A stretch of 64,000 nt of DNA, taken from NCBI GenBank assembly GCA_016716765.1, contig JADJVA010000020.1:434001-498000 (forward strand), written 5' to 3'. Numbering within the stretch: the stretch's first letter is position 1; every line of letters starts with the position of its first letter. Source of the DNA: Bdellovibrionales bacterium (GTDB lineage Bacteria; Bdellovibrionota; Bdellovibrionia; Bdellovibrionales; UBA1609). Made by a program: the position numbers and the translations under genes. Of this stretch, positions 33,981 to 43,164 are shown one piece after another. A model generated the notes under the pieces. The model did no database searches, was not told the DNA's origin, and worked only from the letters and a program-made list of their open reading frames with translations.

Positions 33981-35708
33981 ATGTACAAAATAACATTAAG
34001 ATTGATAGGGCTTGTGGCCTCTAAGCCTTATCTAACAAAGGCCTTCGTTTATTCAATATTTTTCGATGGACCGAGAGCCACAGCTCAACGAGTTGCGAAT
34101 AAATTAAACGGCTTTCAACAGAACTTTAGAAGCTATAGATTTTCTCTTTCCAAACCATCAACGTATTTTCCTCCAGATTTTCTTACAGCCTACCTGGTCG
34201 CAGAAACTGTCATTGATAAGGCTCCTGTTATTGAAATTCACAAGTATCAAGTTTCTGCAGATGGCAACCATGTATATCAAGACTCGTTTAAAATCATGTC
34301 GGAGAGGGAGTCTCTGGGGGATATCCTAAATAAACATGCCCAAAAGGAGACGTCTGAATTCCTTTTGGTTGCTTCGCGAGTAGGAACATCTGCGGATTTG
34401 ATTACTAAAATCGGAGATCAGGTTTTCCTGAATAAGACAAAGGCATCTGCTTTTTATTTTGATAGTGAAGTCAAAATGACTCAGGGGAATATCCTCCCTC
34501 ACTTCCGAACTGGGTTTTCGATTGAGTATTTGCTATCCAATGACTTTGTTGGGAATGCGATCGCCTTTGATCGGCAGGCTCTATTGAGTGTCGGAGGGTT
34601 CTCTCCAAAACACAAAGGCTATGCCTTGCTCACGGACATTTTATTTAAATTTTGGATAAGCAAGAAGGAGATTTTTCACGTTCCTGAAATCCTTCAGCGA
34701 GAGCGCGTGGGGGATCAGCTTTTTGGTGGCTCGTCTAAAACCGACGCCATCGAGGTTCGTCAGCAGATTTTAAAGCAGATGAAAGTATTGGGAACTGTTC
34801 GTCCATCGTCAAGAGTTCCAGGTGTTTTTGAAATTAAACCTGAATTAAGCGCAAAACCTTTGGTCTCTATTATCATTCCATTTAAGGATGGAGGCGAGGT
34901 GCTAAAACGTTGCTTTGCGTCTGTTTTTTCTCAAACTAAATATCCAAGATTCGAAGTGGTCGCTGTTGACAACAATAGTTGTGAAAACCAAACCTTTGAT
35001 CTTGTCAATCAACTAAAAGAAGACTCAAGATTTCACCTCCTAGAATATAAGCATGTGTTTAATTATTCAGCGATAAACAATTTTGCAGTGGAAAAATGTC
35101 ATGGTGAATTCGTTATTTTACTCAATAGCGACACCGAAATCCTGTCACCTGATTGGATTGAGTCCCTACTTCACTATTCAATGCAGGAGGGAATTGGTGC
35201 CGTTGGAGGCCTTCTCCTATACCCGGACAGATCGATTGAGCATGCGGGAGTGATTATTGGGCTCGGAGGGGTTGCAGGTCATTCTCATCGGGGAATGCCC
35301 TCTCATTTAAATGGATATTTTTCTCGTCCTTACTGTGCGCAAGAAGTTTCAGCACTGACAGCGGCATGTTTGATGGTGAAAAAGACTATTTATCAAGAAA
35401 TTGGCGGCTTAAATGAAAAGGATTTGGGGGTATTGTATAATGATGTAGATTTCTGTCTCCGTTTACGACGAGGCGGATATAGAAACATCTACAATCCAAG
35501 ATGTGAAGCCATTCATTATGAGTCCAGAACCCGCGGACATGATTTTTCATTTTCCAAGATCAATAGGAGACATCGCGAAATTGATTTTATGCTAGACAGG
35601 TACAGTTCTCTTTTTCGCGATGGTGATCCTTTCTATAGTCCGCACCTTGGAGTTGAAGGTCAGGATTTTGAATTAAAGCGAGGATCAATTTACTGTGGCC
35701 GACCTTAA
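33981..35708 (+). CDS. Two-domain GT2 glycosyltransferase
   Basis: This 575-residue protein has a complete GT2 catalytic domain in its C-terminal half: PLVSIIIPFKDGGEVLKRCF at about 293, VVAVDNNSCENQT, ILLNSDTEI (DxD-type motif) and LYNDVDFCLRLRRGGYRNIY. The N-terminal 290 residues look like a degenerate second transferase domain (SVGGFSPKHKGYALLTDILF resembles the GGFDE...D acceptor region). This architecture is common among rhamnan or O-antigen chain-extending enzymes. The next gene overlaps by 14 bases. Sugar specificity is unknown. Confidence 0.84.
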   Translation: MYKITLRLIGLVASKPYLTKAFVYSIFFDGPRATAQRVANKLNGFQQNFRSYRFSLSKPSTYFPPDFLTAYLVAETVIDKAPVIEIHKYQVSADGNHVYQDSFKIMSERESLGDILNKHAQKETSEFLLVASRVGTSADLITKIGDQVFLNKTKASAFYFDSEVKMTQGNILPHFRTGFSIEYLLSNDFVGNAIAFDRQALLSVGGFSPKHKGYALLTDILFKFWISKKEIFHVPEILQRERVGDQLFGGSSKTDAIEVRQQILKQMKVLGTVRPSSRVPGVFEIKPELSAKPLVSIIIPFKDGGEVLKRCFASVFSQTKYPRFEVVAVDNNSCENQTFDLVNQLKEDSRFHLLEYKHVFNYSAINNFAVEKCHGEFVILLNSDTEILSPDWIESLLHYSMQEGIGAVGGLLLYPDRSIEHAGVIIGLGGVAGHSHRGMPSHLNGYFSRPYCAQEVSALTAACLMVKKTIYQEIGGLNEKDLGVLYNDVDFCLRLRRGGYRNIYNPRCEAIHYESRTRGHDFSFSKINRRHREIDFMLDRYSSLFRDGDPFYSPHLGVEGQDFELKRGSIYCGRP

Positions 35709-36546
35709 AAGAAAAATTAGCATCATTTGTGTGAACTATGAAAACAGAACTGAATCAGAGGGATTTTTAAGACAGTTCATCGGTTTTGATATGAGCTCCA
35801 TTTCTGTTTTAATGGTGGACAATTCGGAGAGAGCCAAGCTTCCAGAATCAATTTGTAGCTTGGCCCAAAATGCACGACTGGTCTCTTCGGGAAAGAATTT
35901 GGGCTATTTTGGTGCATTCCAATTTGGCATTGATTTTTTATCTAAAGACGACTCCCTCGGTGATTTCGTTATTCTTTCAAATCCAGATATTCGGTATGAG
36001 GCTGATTTTTTCGAGAGGTTAATTGATCTGAAGGTGACAGGAGAAATTGTTTTAGCCCCTTCGGTTAAATCTGGGCTGAGTGGAAGGGACCAAAATCCAT
36101 TTATGACAGTCCGCCCCTTAGCTTCGAGGATGTTATTTTATAACTATATCTTCCGATTTCATCCTTTGTTTGTTTTATATGAGATCTTCAGCGGTTTGAA
36201 GAAAAGTCTATTGCGGACAAAGGGCCATTCGATCACGAATACGGGACAGAGTAAACCAGTAGATATCTATGCACCTCACGGTTCGTTGATCGTATTCACT
36301 CGGTCAGCGATAGGTAAATTATCAAATTTTAAGGGTTCGCCCTTCTTATTTTGTGAGGAGATTTATTTGGCTGAGACGTCAAAAAAAATGGATATAAAGA
36401 TAAAATACGAACCCACACTTCGGGCCGTCCATAAGGAGAGCACGACAATGAGGTTGATCCCATCAAAGAAGATTTCTTCATATAAGGCCAGATCAAACAA
36501 AGAAGTCTATGAGCGATTTTTTGCCAAAATGGATACGAGGGATTAG
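35695..36546 (+). CDS. GT2-like glycosyltransferase
   Basis: This 283-residue protein starts at GTG 35695, inside the end of the preceding gene. The beginning KRKISIICVNYENRTESEGF and MVDNSERAKL are GT2-like, LGYFGAFQFGIDF is the NxG-type loop, and FVILSNPDIRYEADF is the D-x-D region of the rhamnosyltransferase-like subgroup (NPD). A later FCEEIYLAE corresponds to the acidic catalytic block. The acceptor is unknown. It is followed without gap by the flippase-fusion gene. Confidence 0.75.
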   Translation: MADLKRKISIICVNYENRTESEGFLRQFIGFDMSSISVLMVDNSERAKLPESICSLAQNARLVSSGKNLGYFGAFQFGIDFLSKDDSLGDFVILSNPDIRYEADFFERLIDLKVTGEIVLAPSVKSGLSGRDQNPFMTVRPLASRMLFYNYIFRFHPLFVLYEIFSGLKKSLLRTKGHSITNTGQSKPVDIYAPHGSLIVFTRSAIGKLSNFKGSPFLFCEEIYLAETSKKMDIKIKYEPTLRAVHKESTTMRLIPSKKISSYKARSNKEVYERFFAKMDTRD

Positions 36547-38949
36547 TTGGATCTCTTAAGTAGTAGGCTTTTAACCAAGAATGCGATTTTTAATGTTTTG
36601 GGACAGGGATTGCCCATGTTGGTGGGACTCTTTTGTATCCCTGTCCTGATAGAGCGACTTGGTCTTGAGAGATTTGGAGTTTTATCCCTTGTTTGGATGA
36701 TTATCGGTTACTTTAATTTATTTGATCTAGGTTTAGGTAGGGCGACTATAAAACTAGTGGCTGAAAAGCTTGGTGAAAATAACTCTGAAAATGTCTCAGG
36801 AGTCATTTGGACGAGCGCCATAGTTATCTTTGTGGCGAGTTTAGTTGGGGCAATATTTGTCTTCCTCGTAACCCCTTGGATGCTTAGGGAGGTTTTCCAT
36901 ATAAAGGAGCATCTCCTCGATGATAGTCGACGAGCATTTTATTATTTAGCACTTGGGATTCCTATCGTCGCTATTAGTACGTGTTTTCGTGGTGGACTTG
37001 AGGCAAAGCAAAGGTTTGGCATTCTGAGTCTCATCCAAATTTTTCTTGGAATGTTTGCATTTGGTGTGCCGGCAATAGTGATTCAGTTTTCTGACTCAGT
37101 GGCATCTATTTCAATTGCTTTGGTTATTGGGCGAGTACTTGTATTTTTTTTACTACTCGCGGCATCTAGTCGGTGTTTTCCGGGGATTTTGAGGGAATTC
37201 CAGTTTGATAGGCAGTTGATTGGGCGGCTCATGAAATTCGGTGGCTGGATGACTGTGAGCAATACCATTAGTCCAATGATGGTTTATTTTGATCGATTCC
37301 TGATAGGAGCCCTTGTTCCGATCTCAAATTTGGCATTTTATACAACGCCTTACGAGATAGTCAGTCGTTTGCATGTTGTGCCCAGTTCAATAGTTCGTGT
37401 TCTTTTTCCCGCATTTTCGAATGTTCAACTGCGAGCTCCACAAAGACTCGTGTCGATATTTGATACTGGAAACAGAGTCATATTTTTAATTTTTTTTCCG
37501 TTGGTTTTGGTACTCGTTGCGTTTAGCCAGGAGTTGCTCACACTATGGCTTGGACCTGAGTTTTCGGCGAGCAGTCATCGGGTGCTCGAAATTATTGCGA
37601 TCGGTTTTTTCATAAATGCGTTGGCACAAATTCCATTTTCTTTTATCCAAAGCTTGGAGAGAGCGGATCTTACGGCAAAACTTCATCTCGTTGAATTTCC
37701 TATCTACTTTGTTGCCGTATGGTACCTGACCTCAAATTTTGGGCTGGTCGGAGCTGCTTTAGCTTGGACTCTGCGGGTGACGCTGGATGCCTGGGCATTG
37801 GCATTAGTTTGTAAAAAGTTGGTTCCAAGCGTGTCTGCAAGTCTTAGGAAGATTGAATGGTCTGTCGTTTTTTCGGTATCATTGTATATTGTCATTCTAA
37901 ATTCAGACAACCTCTGGACGAAGTTGTTTTCGGCGGCACTATTTATGGGGTTTTTTGTATTGTTTTCGTGGATTTACCTAGTCGAATTAAATGAACGAGT
38001 CTTGCTGTTAAATTTCAGACAACCTCATCGTAGGCTCAAGAATACAATTTCGGCAAAAGATGTGAACACGAAGGAATTCGAAAAGTCGACTGTGGCCGTG
38101 TACCATTCTCACTATCCCTCTGAGAGGCTTGTTCATTCAGTCAGGCGGATAGCCACTCAGGTCGAAAATGTCATAATTGTAGATTCTGCTTCGAGTGGGC
38201 TGTCGAGATCTATCTTAGAGAAAATTTCCAAGATGGAAAAGGTCCAGGTTATATTTAATAGCGAGTACTTAGGCGATGCTCTTGCTTTGAATCGGGGGAT
38301 CAAAATCGCCTCTGAGCTTGGTGCCAAGTGGATATTGACTCTTGATCAGGATTCTTACCCTGAGGATTTTTTTGTAGATCAATTGATAGGCGAATTCATA
38401 GAGAATTCTGAGCAAGACCAAGTTTTTGCCATTTATCCAACACTCATTAATGAGGCAACGGGAACAGAAATTGATGCCAGAAACAATCAAGCTTTCGCGC
38501 CTGTGCTTAACAAACGAGGTCCGTTAGCTCGCCTCTTTCGGGTGAGAGATTTTTTTAATATCGGTGCTTTTGATGAAGGGTTATTTAGAGAGTATATTTG
38601 TCTTGAGCATCACTTTCGGGTGATTCGCTCAGGATTTAAAATTGTTGAATCTACCAAGGCAAGGCTGACAATTAATCCCAAGGCTTATCTTGAGGAGCAA
38701 TTTCAAGTCTGTGAGATTGCTTCAATTGAGTTTGCTCGTGAAGGCCGATACTATGATTCGAGAAATAGATTTATTTTGTATTTTCGCTACGGCCTAATCG
38801 ATCCGCGCTGGGTTTGGCTGGACTTTCAGCTCTTTTGCAAGGCAGTTTTGAATACTCTAGCAAAGGAAGAGAAAAAGTTGCAAAAGGTTTTGGATATTGC
38901 CTCTGGTGTGTCCCATTCTTTCTCGGGAAAAATGGGCCGAAATACATGA
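36547..38949 (+). CDS. Wzx-type flippase fused to a GT2 glycosyltransferase domain
   Basis: This 800-residue fusion has a TTG start immediately after the upstream stop. Residues 1 to about 480 are a MOP-superfamily flippase (LLTKNAIFNVLGQGLPML, GVLSLVWMIIGYFNLFDLG) with about 12-14 membrane helices, expected to translocate lipid-linked oligosaccharide. Residues from about 512 form a rhamnosyltransferase-like GT2 domain (STVAVYHSHYPSERLV, VIIVDSASSG, WILTLDQDSYPEDF). The usual acidic block D-x-D-F-C of the subgroup is LEHHFRV here, so activity of the transferase half is doubtful. The frame is continuous with no sign of an assembly join. Function is inferred from the two halves. Confidence 0.85.
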   Translation: MDLLSSRLLTKNAIFNVLGQGLPMLVGLFCIPVLIERLGLERFGVLSLVWMIIGYFNLFDLGLGRATIKLVAEKLGENNSENVSGVIWTSAIVIFVASLVGAIFVFLVTPWMLREVFHIKEHLLDDSRRAFYYLALGIPIVAISTCFRGGLEAKQRFGILSLIQIFLGMFAFGVPAIVIQFSDSVASISIALVIGRVLVFFLLLAASSRCFPGILREFQFDRQLIGRLMKFGGWMTVSNTISPMMVYFDRFLIGALVPISNLAFYTTPYEIVSRLHVVPSSIVRVLFPAFSNVQLRAPQRLVSIFDTGNRVIFLIFFPLVLVLVAFSQELLTLWLGPEFSASSHRVLEIIAIGFFINALAQIPFSFIQSLERADLTAKLHLVEFPIYFVAVWYLTSNFGLVGAALAWTLRVTLDAWALALVCKKLVPSVSASLRKIEWSVVFSVSLYIVILNSDNLWTKLFSAALFMGFFVLFSWIYLVELNERVLLLNFRQPHRRLKNTISAKDVNTKEFEKSTVAVYHSHYPSERLVHSVRRIATQVENVIIVDSASSGLSRSILEKISKMEKVQVIFNSEYLGDALALNRGIKIASELGAKWILTLDQDSYPEDFFVDQLIGEFIENSEQDQVFAIYPTLINEATGTEIDARNNQAFAPVLNKRGPLARLFRVRDFFNIGAFDEGLFREYICLEHHFRVIRSGFKIVESTKARLTINPKAYLEEQFQVCEIASIEFAREGRYYDSRNRFILYFRYGLIDPRWVWLDFQLFCKAVLNTLAKEEKKLQKVLDIASGVSHSFSGKMGRNT

Positions 38950-38998
38950 ACTAGGGGTGGAATGGGTTATTTAGATTGATTGAACGAGGGAGAGCGTT

Positions 38999-39868
38999 TT
39001 GAAATCCATTGCTGCTATCGTGGTCACGTTTCATCCAAAAGCAGAGGTGATCGACGGATTGGTGGCCATTGCGTCTTCTGTAAAACACAGCTATGTCATC
39101 GATAATGGTTCATCATTACATAACGATTTTCTTCGAGAAGTCGAAAAGCGACCTAACACTACTTTAATCAGGCTCGGCCACAATTTGGGTATTGCCTCGG
39201 CACTTAATGTGGGTGTCAAACACGCTTTAGCGAGCGATGTGGACTGGGTTTTAACCCTTGATCAAGATACATTGCTCACTTCTGAAGTTATAGATAAAAT
39301 GATGGAGGCTTATGAACTCTATCCAAATCAAGATCAAATTGGAATTTTAGCTCCAACTCATTTTGAAAAGAACACGGGACCTCAGAAAAAGCTTCGTAGC
39401 AAGGGCAAAGATGTTCTCATTCCTCGGGAGCACGTGATAAGTTCTGGCTGCCTTATTCCGCGTTCAACTTTTGACCGAGTCTCCGGATTTGATGAGGATC
39501 TTTTTATAGATATGGTAGATCATGATTTTTGCTTAAAGGTCAGAAAGTCGGGGCTCGAAGTTTTCATGATTGGGAACGCGCAAATGGCCCATTCATTGGG
39601 AGCCTCAAAGCGTCACAAATTTGGTCCCCTGTCTTTTTTCTCCCATAATTACCCAGTTGAGCGGCAGTATTATCGTGCGCGCAATCGCATCGTTCTCTAT
39701 CGAAGGCATTTTGGCGCATGGGTTTGGCGAGATCAACAATTCGCGATCAAGGATCTTACGAAGGTCCTATTGGTTGAGACCAATAGATGGAAAAAAATCA
39801 AGGCGATACTACATGGCACGCGAGATGGACTGGTTGGCCGGATGGGGCCTTATCGTAGTTCGATCTAA
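38999..39868 (+). CDS. GT2 rhamnosyltransferase-like protein
   Basis: This 289-residue transferase starts at TTG 38999 with GAGGGAG upstream. Motifs are IAAIVVTFHPKAEVIDGL, SYVIDNGSS, GHNLGIASALNVGV, VLTLDQDT and VDHDFCLKVRKSG, typical of the rhamnosyltransferase subgroup of GT2. It resembles the C-terminal half of the preceding fusion but keeps the D-x-D-F-C block that the fusion has lost. It ends 4 bases inside the convergent rfbC gene. Rhamnose as donor fits the dTDP-rhamnose genes nearby but is not proven. Confidence 0.85.
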   Translation: MKSIAAIVVTFHPKAEVIDGLVAIASSVKHSYVIDNGSSLHNDFLREVEKRPNTTLIRLGHNLGIASALNVGVKHALASDVDWVLTLDQDTLLTSEVIDKMMEAYELYPNQDQIGILAPTHFEKNTGPQKKLRSKGKDVLIPREHVISSGCLIPRSTFDRVSGFDEDLFIDMVDHDFCLKVRKSGLEVFMIGNAQMAHSLGASKRHKFGPLSFFSHNYPVERQYYRARNRIVLYRRHFGAWVWRDQQFAIKDLTKVLLVETNRWKKIKAILHGTRDGLVGRMGPYRSSI

Positions 39869-40445
39869 AATCGGGGATTATTTTGGTATTGTGCAAAAGT
39901 CTGAACGTCTTCATCCCGGGCGCTAACGATTGGATGAGTGACTGGCCATTTGATATCGAAATCAGGATCTGACCATTTTATACCTTCCTCGCCTTTTCCG
40001 TTATAGACTGACGTGGTTTTATAATAGACATCTGCTGTCTCATGACCGACATTGCAAAATCCATGGGCAAACCCAGGGGGGATCCAGAGCAGAGTTTGGT
40101 CGTCCCCATTTAGCTCAATTCCCGCCCATTTGCCATAGGTCGAACTGTCTTTACGAATATCAACGGCAACATCCCAGATACGACCCCTAATGACTCCCAC
40201 AAGTTTTCCTTGAGGCTTATCGAATTGATAGTGGAGGCCTCGTAAGACTCCAGGAGCTGAGCGCGATAGGTTGTCTTGGACAAATTCAATAGGTAAGCCA
40301 ACGGCTGAAAAGTGACTGGCGTTAAATCTTTCCACAAAAAACCCCGATCGTCATCAAAGCGCCTCAGGGTCACTACTTTTAATCCAGGGATTTTATAGTC
40401 TTCAACTTGAACATTCATAGCAGGTGTAGCTTTCATCATTTGCAC
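39865..40445 (-). pseudogene. rfbC: dTDP-4-dehydrorhamnose 3,5-epimerase, frameshifted (possibly a sequence error)
   Basis: RfbC epimerises dTDP-4-keto-6-deoxyglucose on the way to dTDP-L-rhamnose. The N-terminal part (MNVQVEDYKIPGLKVVTLRR, then FDDDRGF) is in one frame. The rest (VERFNASHFSAVGLPIEFVQ, GVLRGLHYQFDKPQGKLVG, IPPGFAHGF) is in another. They meet at a run of six A at 40336-40341; one added base joins RGF to FVERF and gives about 193 residues, normal for RfbC. Catalytic residues are otherwise intact. It stands apart from rfbBAD on the same strand with two plus-strand genes in between. It is either a recent pseudogene or a sequencing error. Confidence 0.88.
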
Positions 40446-40634
40446 TTTTGATACTTGATTCGATTAGTAGCATTGTCTCCTGGATTTTGGCCAGCCAAGC
40501 CAGTTAACACGCGGCGCGCCACTTGTGTTTCCAGCTATTTTCATCCAGAATCACGCTGGCTTGGGACCAATAGGGCTTTTGGTTGCCCCGCTAATGTTCA
40601 CTCCAAAAAAGCTCAACTAAATGGAAGTTAAGAA

Positions 40635-41366
40635 ATGGAAATCGGCATCGTCATTCCGGCCTACAATGAAGGTGAGAATTTAGTCAAGTTAGTGAACTCA
40701 ATCTTAGGCTCTCACCCTCAATCTCAAATAATTATTGTAGACGATTCTGCAGACGAAAAATGCGTGCAATTGATCAACGACCTGACTCGGAGTGAGGTTA
40801 CGATTGTTCATCGAAAGACAAAGGGTGGCCGAGGGTCGGCCGTTCTCGAAGGTGTGCGGACACTTCTAAAAAATAAGTCTTTAGATTATATACTTGAAAT
40901 CGATGCGGACTTCTCGCATCCGCCCGAGCAAATACCTGAAATTTTGGCCAAAGCTCAAAGTGATCATGCGGATATGGTGATTGCGAGTCGATATATGAAG
41001 GGAAGTTCAATTGTGAATTGGCCAGTGAAGCGGAAGATTTTTTCGGCCTTTTCCAACAAGGTGGCGCGAACCTTACTTAAAGTGCCAGTTTCTGATTATA
41101 CGAATGGATATCGTTTGTACAGCAGACGAGCGGCCGATGAAATAGTAAAAACCTGTGGTACTGCCGGGAAGGGTTTCATTGCGCTGAGCGAGATTCTTAT
41201 AAATCTCTATTATAGAAATTTTGTAGTGGTCGAGCTTCCAACCCGATTCGTTAACCGCACAAGGGGTGAGAGTTCACTTTCTTTAAGCGAAATTTTGGGA
41301 GCGATTCGGGGTTTAGTAAAAATTTATTTCATGATTCCAAAAATAAAAAAGGCAAATGCAAAGTGA
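40635..41366 (+). CDS. GT2 polyprenyl-phosphate glycosyltransferase (DPM1-like)
   Basis: This 243-residue protein starts MEIGIVIPAYNEGENLVKLV, followed by IIIVDDSAD, GGRGSAVLEG, LEIDADFSHPPEQI (DxD with HPP) and ASRYMKGSSIVNWP. These follow the dolichol-phosphate-mannose synthase/GtrB pattern. It lacks the C-terminal membrane helices of the longer members. It overlaps the next gene by 4 bases (GTGA). It probably loads a hexose onto polyprenyl phosphate for one of the GT-C enzymes in the locus. Confidence 0.85.
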   Translation: MEIGIVIPAYNEGENLVKLVNSILGSHPQSQIIIVDDSADEKCVQLINDLTRSEVTIVHRKTKGGRGSAVLEGVRTLLKNKSLDYILEIDADFSHPPEQIPEILAKAQSDHADMVIASRYMKGSSIVNWPVKRKIFSAFSNKVARTLLKVPVSDYTNGYRLYSRRAADEIVKTCGTAGKGFIALSEILINLYYRNFVVVELPTRFVNRTRGESSLSLSEILGAIRGLVKIYFMIPKIKKANAK

Positions 41367-42226
41367 CCGATAAAGTCATTATCACTGGTGCAAGTGGCTT
41401 AATTGGCCAAGAGTTGGTCAAATATTTTCCGGATGCGATCCTCTTTCAGGGCGATATCTGTGATAAATCGGCTGTTGATCGATTTATTTATTCACAAGAG
41501 TCCGTTACGGGGGTCATACATTTGGCCGCCATCGTCCCTAAGCAAGTCGTCGATAACAACATGAAGCTTGCTTTTGATGTGAACGTTGGAGGGACTTTAA
41601 ATATTTTAGAAGCTCTTCGCGCTCATAAGACTTTGGGGAAGGATATCCCATGGTTTTTTTATGCTTCCACGTCCCATGTCTACGCATCGTCTGATGCTCC
41701 ACGAAACGAGGATGACAAGGTCAGTCCGTTCACTTTTTATGGTCTTACGAAGCTTCAGGGAGAAGACTGGTGTAGGGCATATTCAAGGGAATTTGGAATT
41801 CCCTTGTGCGTGGGAAGAATTTTTAGTTTTTCAGACGCCCGCCAGCCAGAGTATTATTTTATCCCCGCAATGTTTAAAAAAATTATCAGAACGCCAAAAA
41901 ACGGAAGTTTGGAAATTTTCGGAGTACAAGGCAAAAGAGACTTCCTGAGAGTGCCTCAAATTTGCTCCACCATATCTTCTCTTTATCAAAAAAAATACTT
42001 AGGAGTTGTCAATATTGGGACAGGGATTGGCAGCTCATTATCTCAAATAGTCTCGAAAATCGTCCTCGCCATGGGTAGAGAGGATATTAAGGTTAATATT
42101 GCGAGCGATGCTCCCAATTTTTTGATAGCCGATACCGGCAGGTTGGAATCTGTAGGGATTAAATGTGAAAATGAAATAGAGATCCTGATTGAGGATATGG
42201 CGAGCCATTATAAAAAGAACCGTTAG
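41363..42226 (+). CDS. NAD-dependent sugar epimerase/dehydratase
   Basis: This 287-residue extended SDR has a GTG start overlapping the previous stop. ITGASGLIGQELV is the cofactor loop, YASTSHVYASSDAP the substrate/catalytic Ser-Thr region, and FYGLTKLQGE holds YxxxK. It is closest in feel to the UDP-glucose 4-epimerase/reductase group, but no subgroup signature was recognised. Its partner is the DPM1-like gene, so the two may make and transfer the same unusual sugar. Confidence 0.78.
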   Translation: MTDKVIITGASGLIGQELVKYFPDAILFQGDICDKSAVDRFIYSQESVTGVIHLAAIVPKQVVDNNMKLAFDVNVGGTLNILEALRAHKTLGKDIPWFFYASTSHVYASSDAPRNEDDKVSPFTFYGLTKLQGEDWCRAYSREFGIPLCVGRIFSFSDARQPEYYFIPAMFKKIIRTPKNGSLEIFGVQGKRDFLRVPQICSTISSLYQKKYLGVVNIGTGIGSSLSQIVSKIVLAMGREDIKVNIASDAPNFLIADTGRLESVGIKCENEIEILIEDMASHYKKNR

Positions 42227-42261
42227 AATAGTTGGAAATGGATCGAGGAAATCGCAAAAAT

Positions 42262-43164
42262 TTATTTTTTCTGTAATTCAACGATACAAGACTTCAATGA
42301 GTCCTGCCACTTTGGCATCTCAACCCCAAAGGCTTTTTGCAACAAACCCATATTCATGCGGGAGTTTAAGGGTCTTGGGGCAGGGGCTGCGAATTCGGCG
42401 GTAGAAGTCGGTGAGACTTCGTTAACTTTGATCCCCACGCCAAGCTCTTTTGCGATAGAAAAAATATTCTGGGCAAAATCAAACCAAGAGGTCTCGCCTT
42501 GATTATGCAAATGATAAGTGCCAAAGGGGAATTCACTGTTGGCGATATTGAGACCCCCAACTCCTCCAATGCGCAAAACCAGTTGAGCGACGTCGAGCGC
42601 ATAAGTCGGGCTGCCAATCTGGTCCGAAACAATTTTTAAAGATTCCCGCTCAGCGCCTAAGCGCAGCATAGTCTTTACAAAATTATTTCCTACAGAAGAG
42701 AAAACCCAAGAGATCCTAAAGATAAGATGCTCTTGTAAATGCTGCCTTATGAGTTGCTCACCCATGAGTTTCGATTGACCATAAACACCCAATGGGCCAG
42801 TTGGATCTTCTTCTAGATAGGGCCGATCGAGACGTCCGTCAAATACGTAGTCGGTCGAAAAATGAATCATCGCGGCTTGATGGGTTTTGCACCACCGAGC
42901 CAGTTCTCCCGGAGCTTTGCCATTGATTTTAATAACAAGTTCGGGCTCAGATTCTGCTTTATCTACGGCGGTGTATGCCGCACAATTGATAATGAGCCGA
43001 GGATTGATGAGATTAAGGCAGACTTCAATTTCATCCGTTTTTGCGAGATTGAGGTCCGCCGAGGTCAAAAAAATCACATTTTTAGTTTCGCCAAATTCTT
43101 CCCTAAAAGCGTGGCCCAATTGCCCTGAACTTCCCAAAACTAAAATTGGGCGCTCAAAAGTCAT
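42262..43164 (-). CDS. rfbD: dTDP-4-dehydrorhamnose reductase
   Basis: RfbD performs the last step to dTDP-L-rhamnose. It has 300 residues, with LVLGSSGQLGHAFREEFG at the N-terminus, NCAAYTAVDKAESEPEL (a hallmark), HFSTDYVFDG and the catalytic YGQSKLMGE. The length is normal. It overlaps rfbA by 4 bases, and the order rfbB-rfbA-rfbD is a common arrangement. Confidence 0.96.
   Translation of the reverse strand: MTFERPILVLGSSGQLGHAFREEFGETKNVIFLTSADLNLAKTDEIEVCLNLINPRLIINCAAYTAVDKAESEPELVIKINGKAPGELARWCKTHQAAMIHFSTDYVFDGRLDRPYLEEDPTGPLGVYGQSKLMGEQLIRQHLQEHLIFRISWVFSSVGNNFVKTMLRLGAERESLKIVSDQIGSPTYALDVAQLVLRIGGVGGLNIANSEFPFGTYHLHNQGETSWFDFAQNIFSIAKELGVGIKVNEVSPTSTAEFAAPAPRPLNSRMNMGLLQKAFGVEMPKWQDSLKSCIVELQKK

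Noticed and set aside
38950..38998. Transcription terminator after the flippase fusion gene
   Set aside because: No stable hairpin followed by T residues is visible in the short gap; the next gene appears to be in the same operon.
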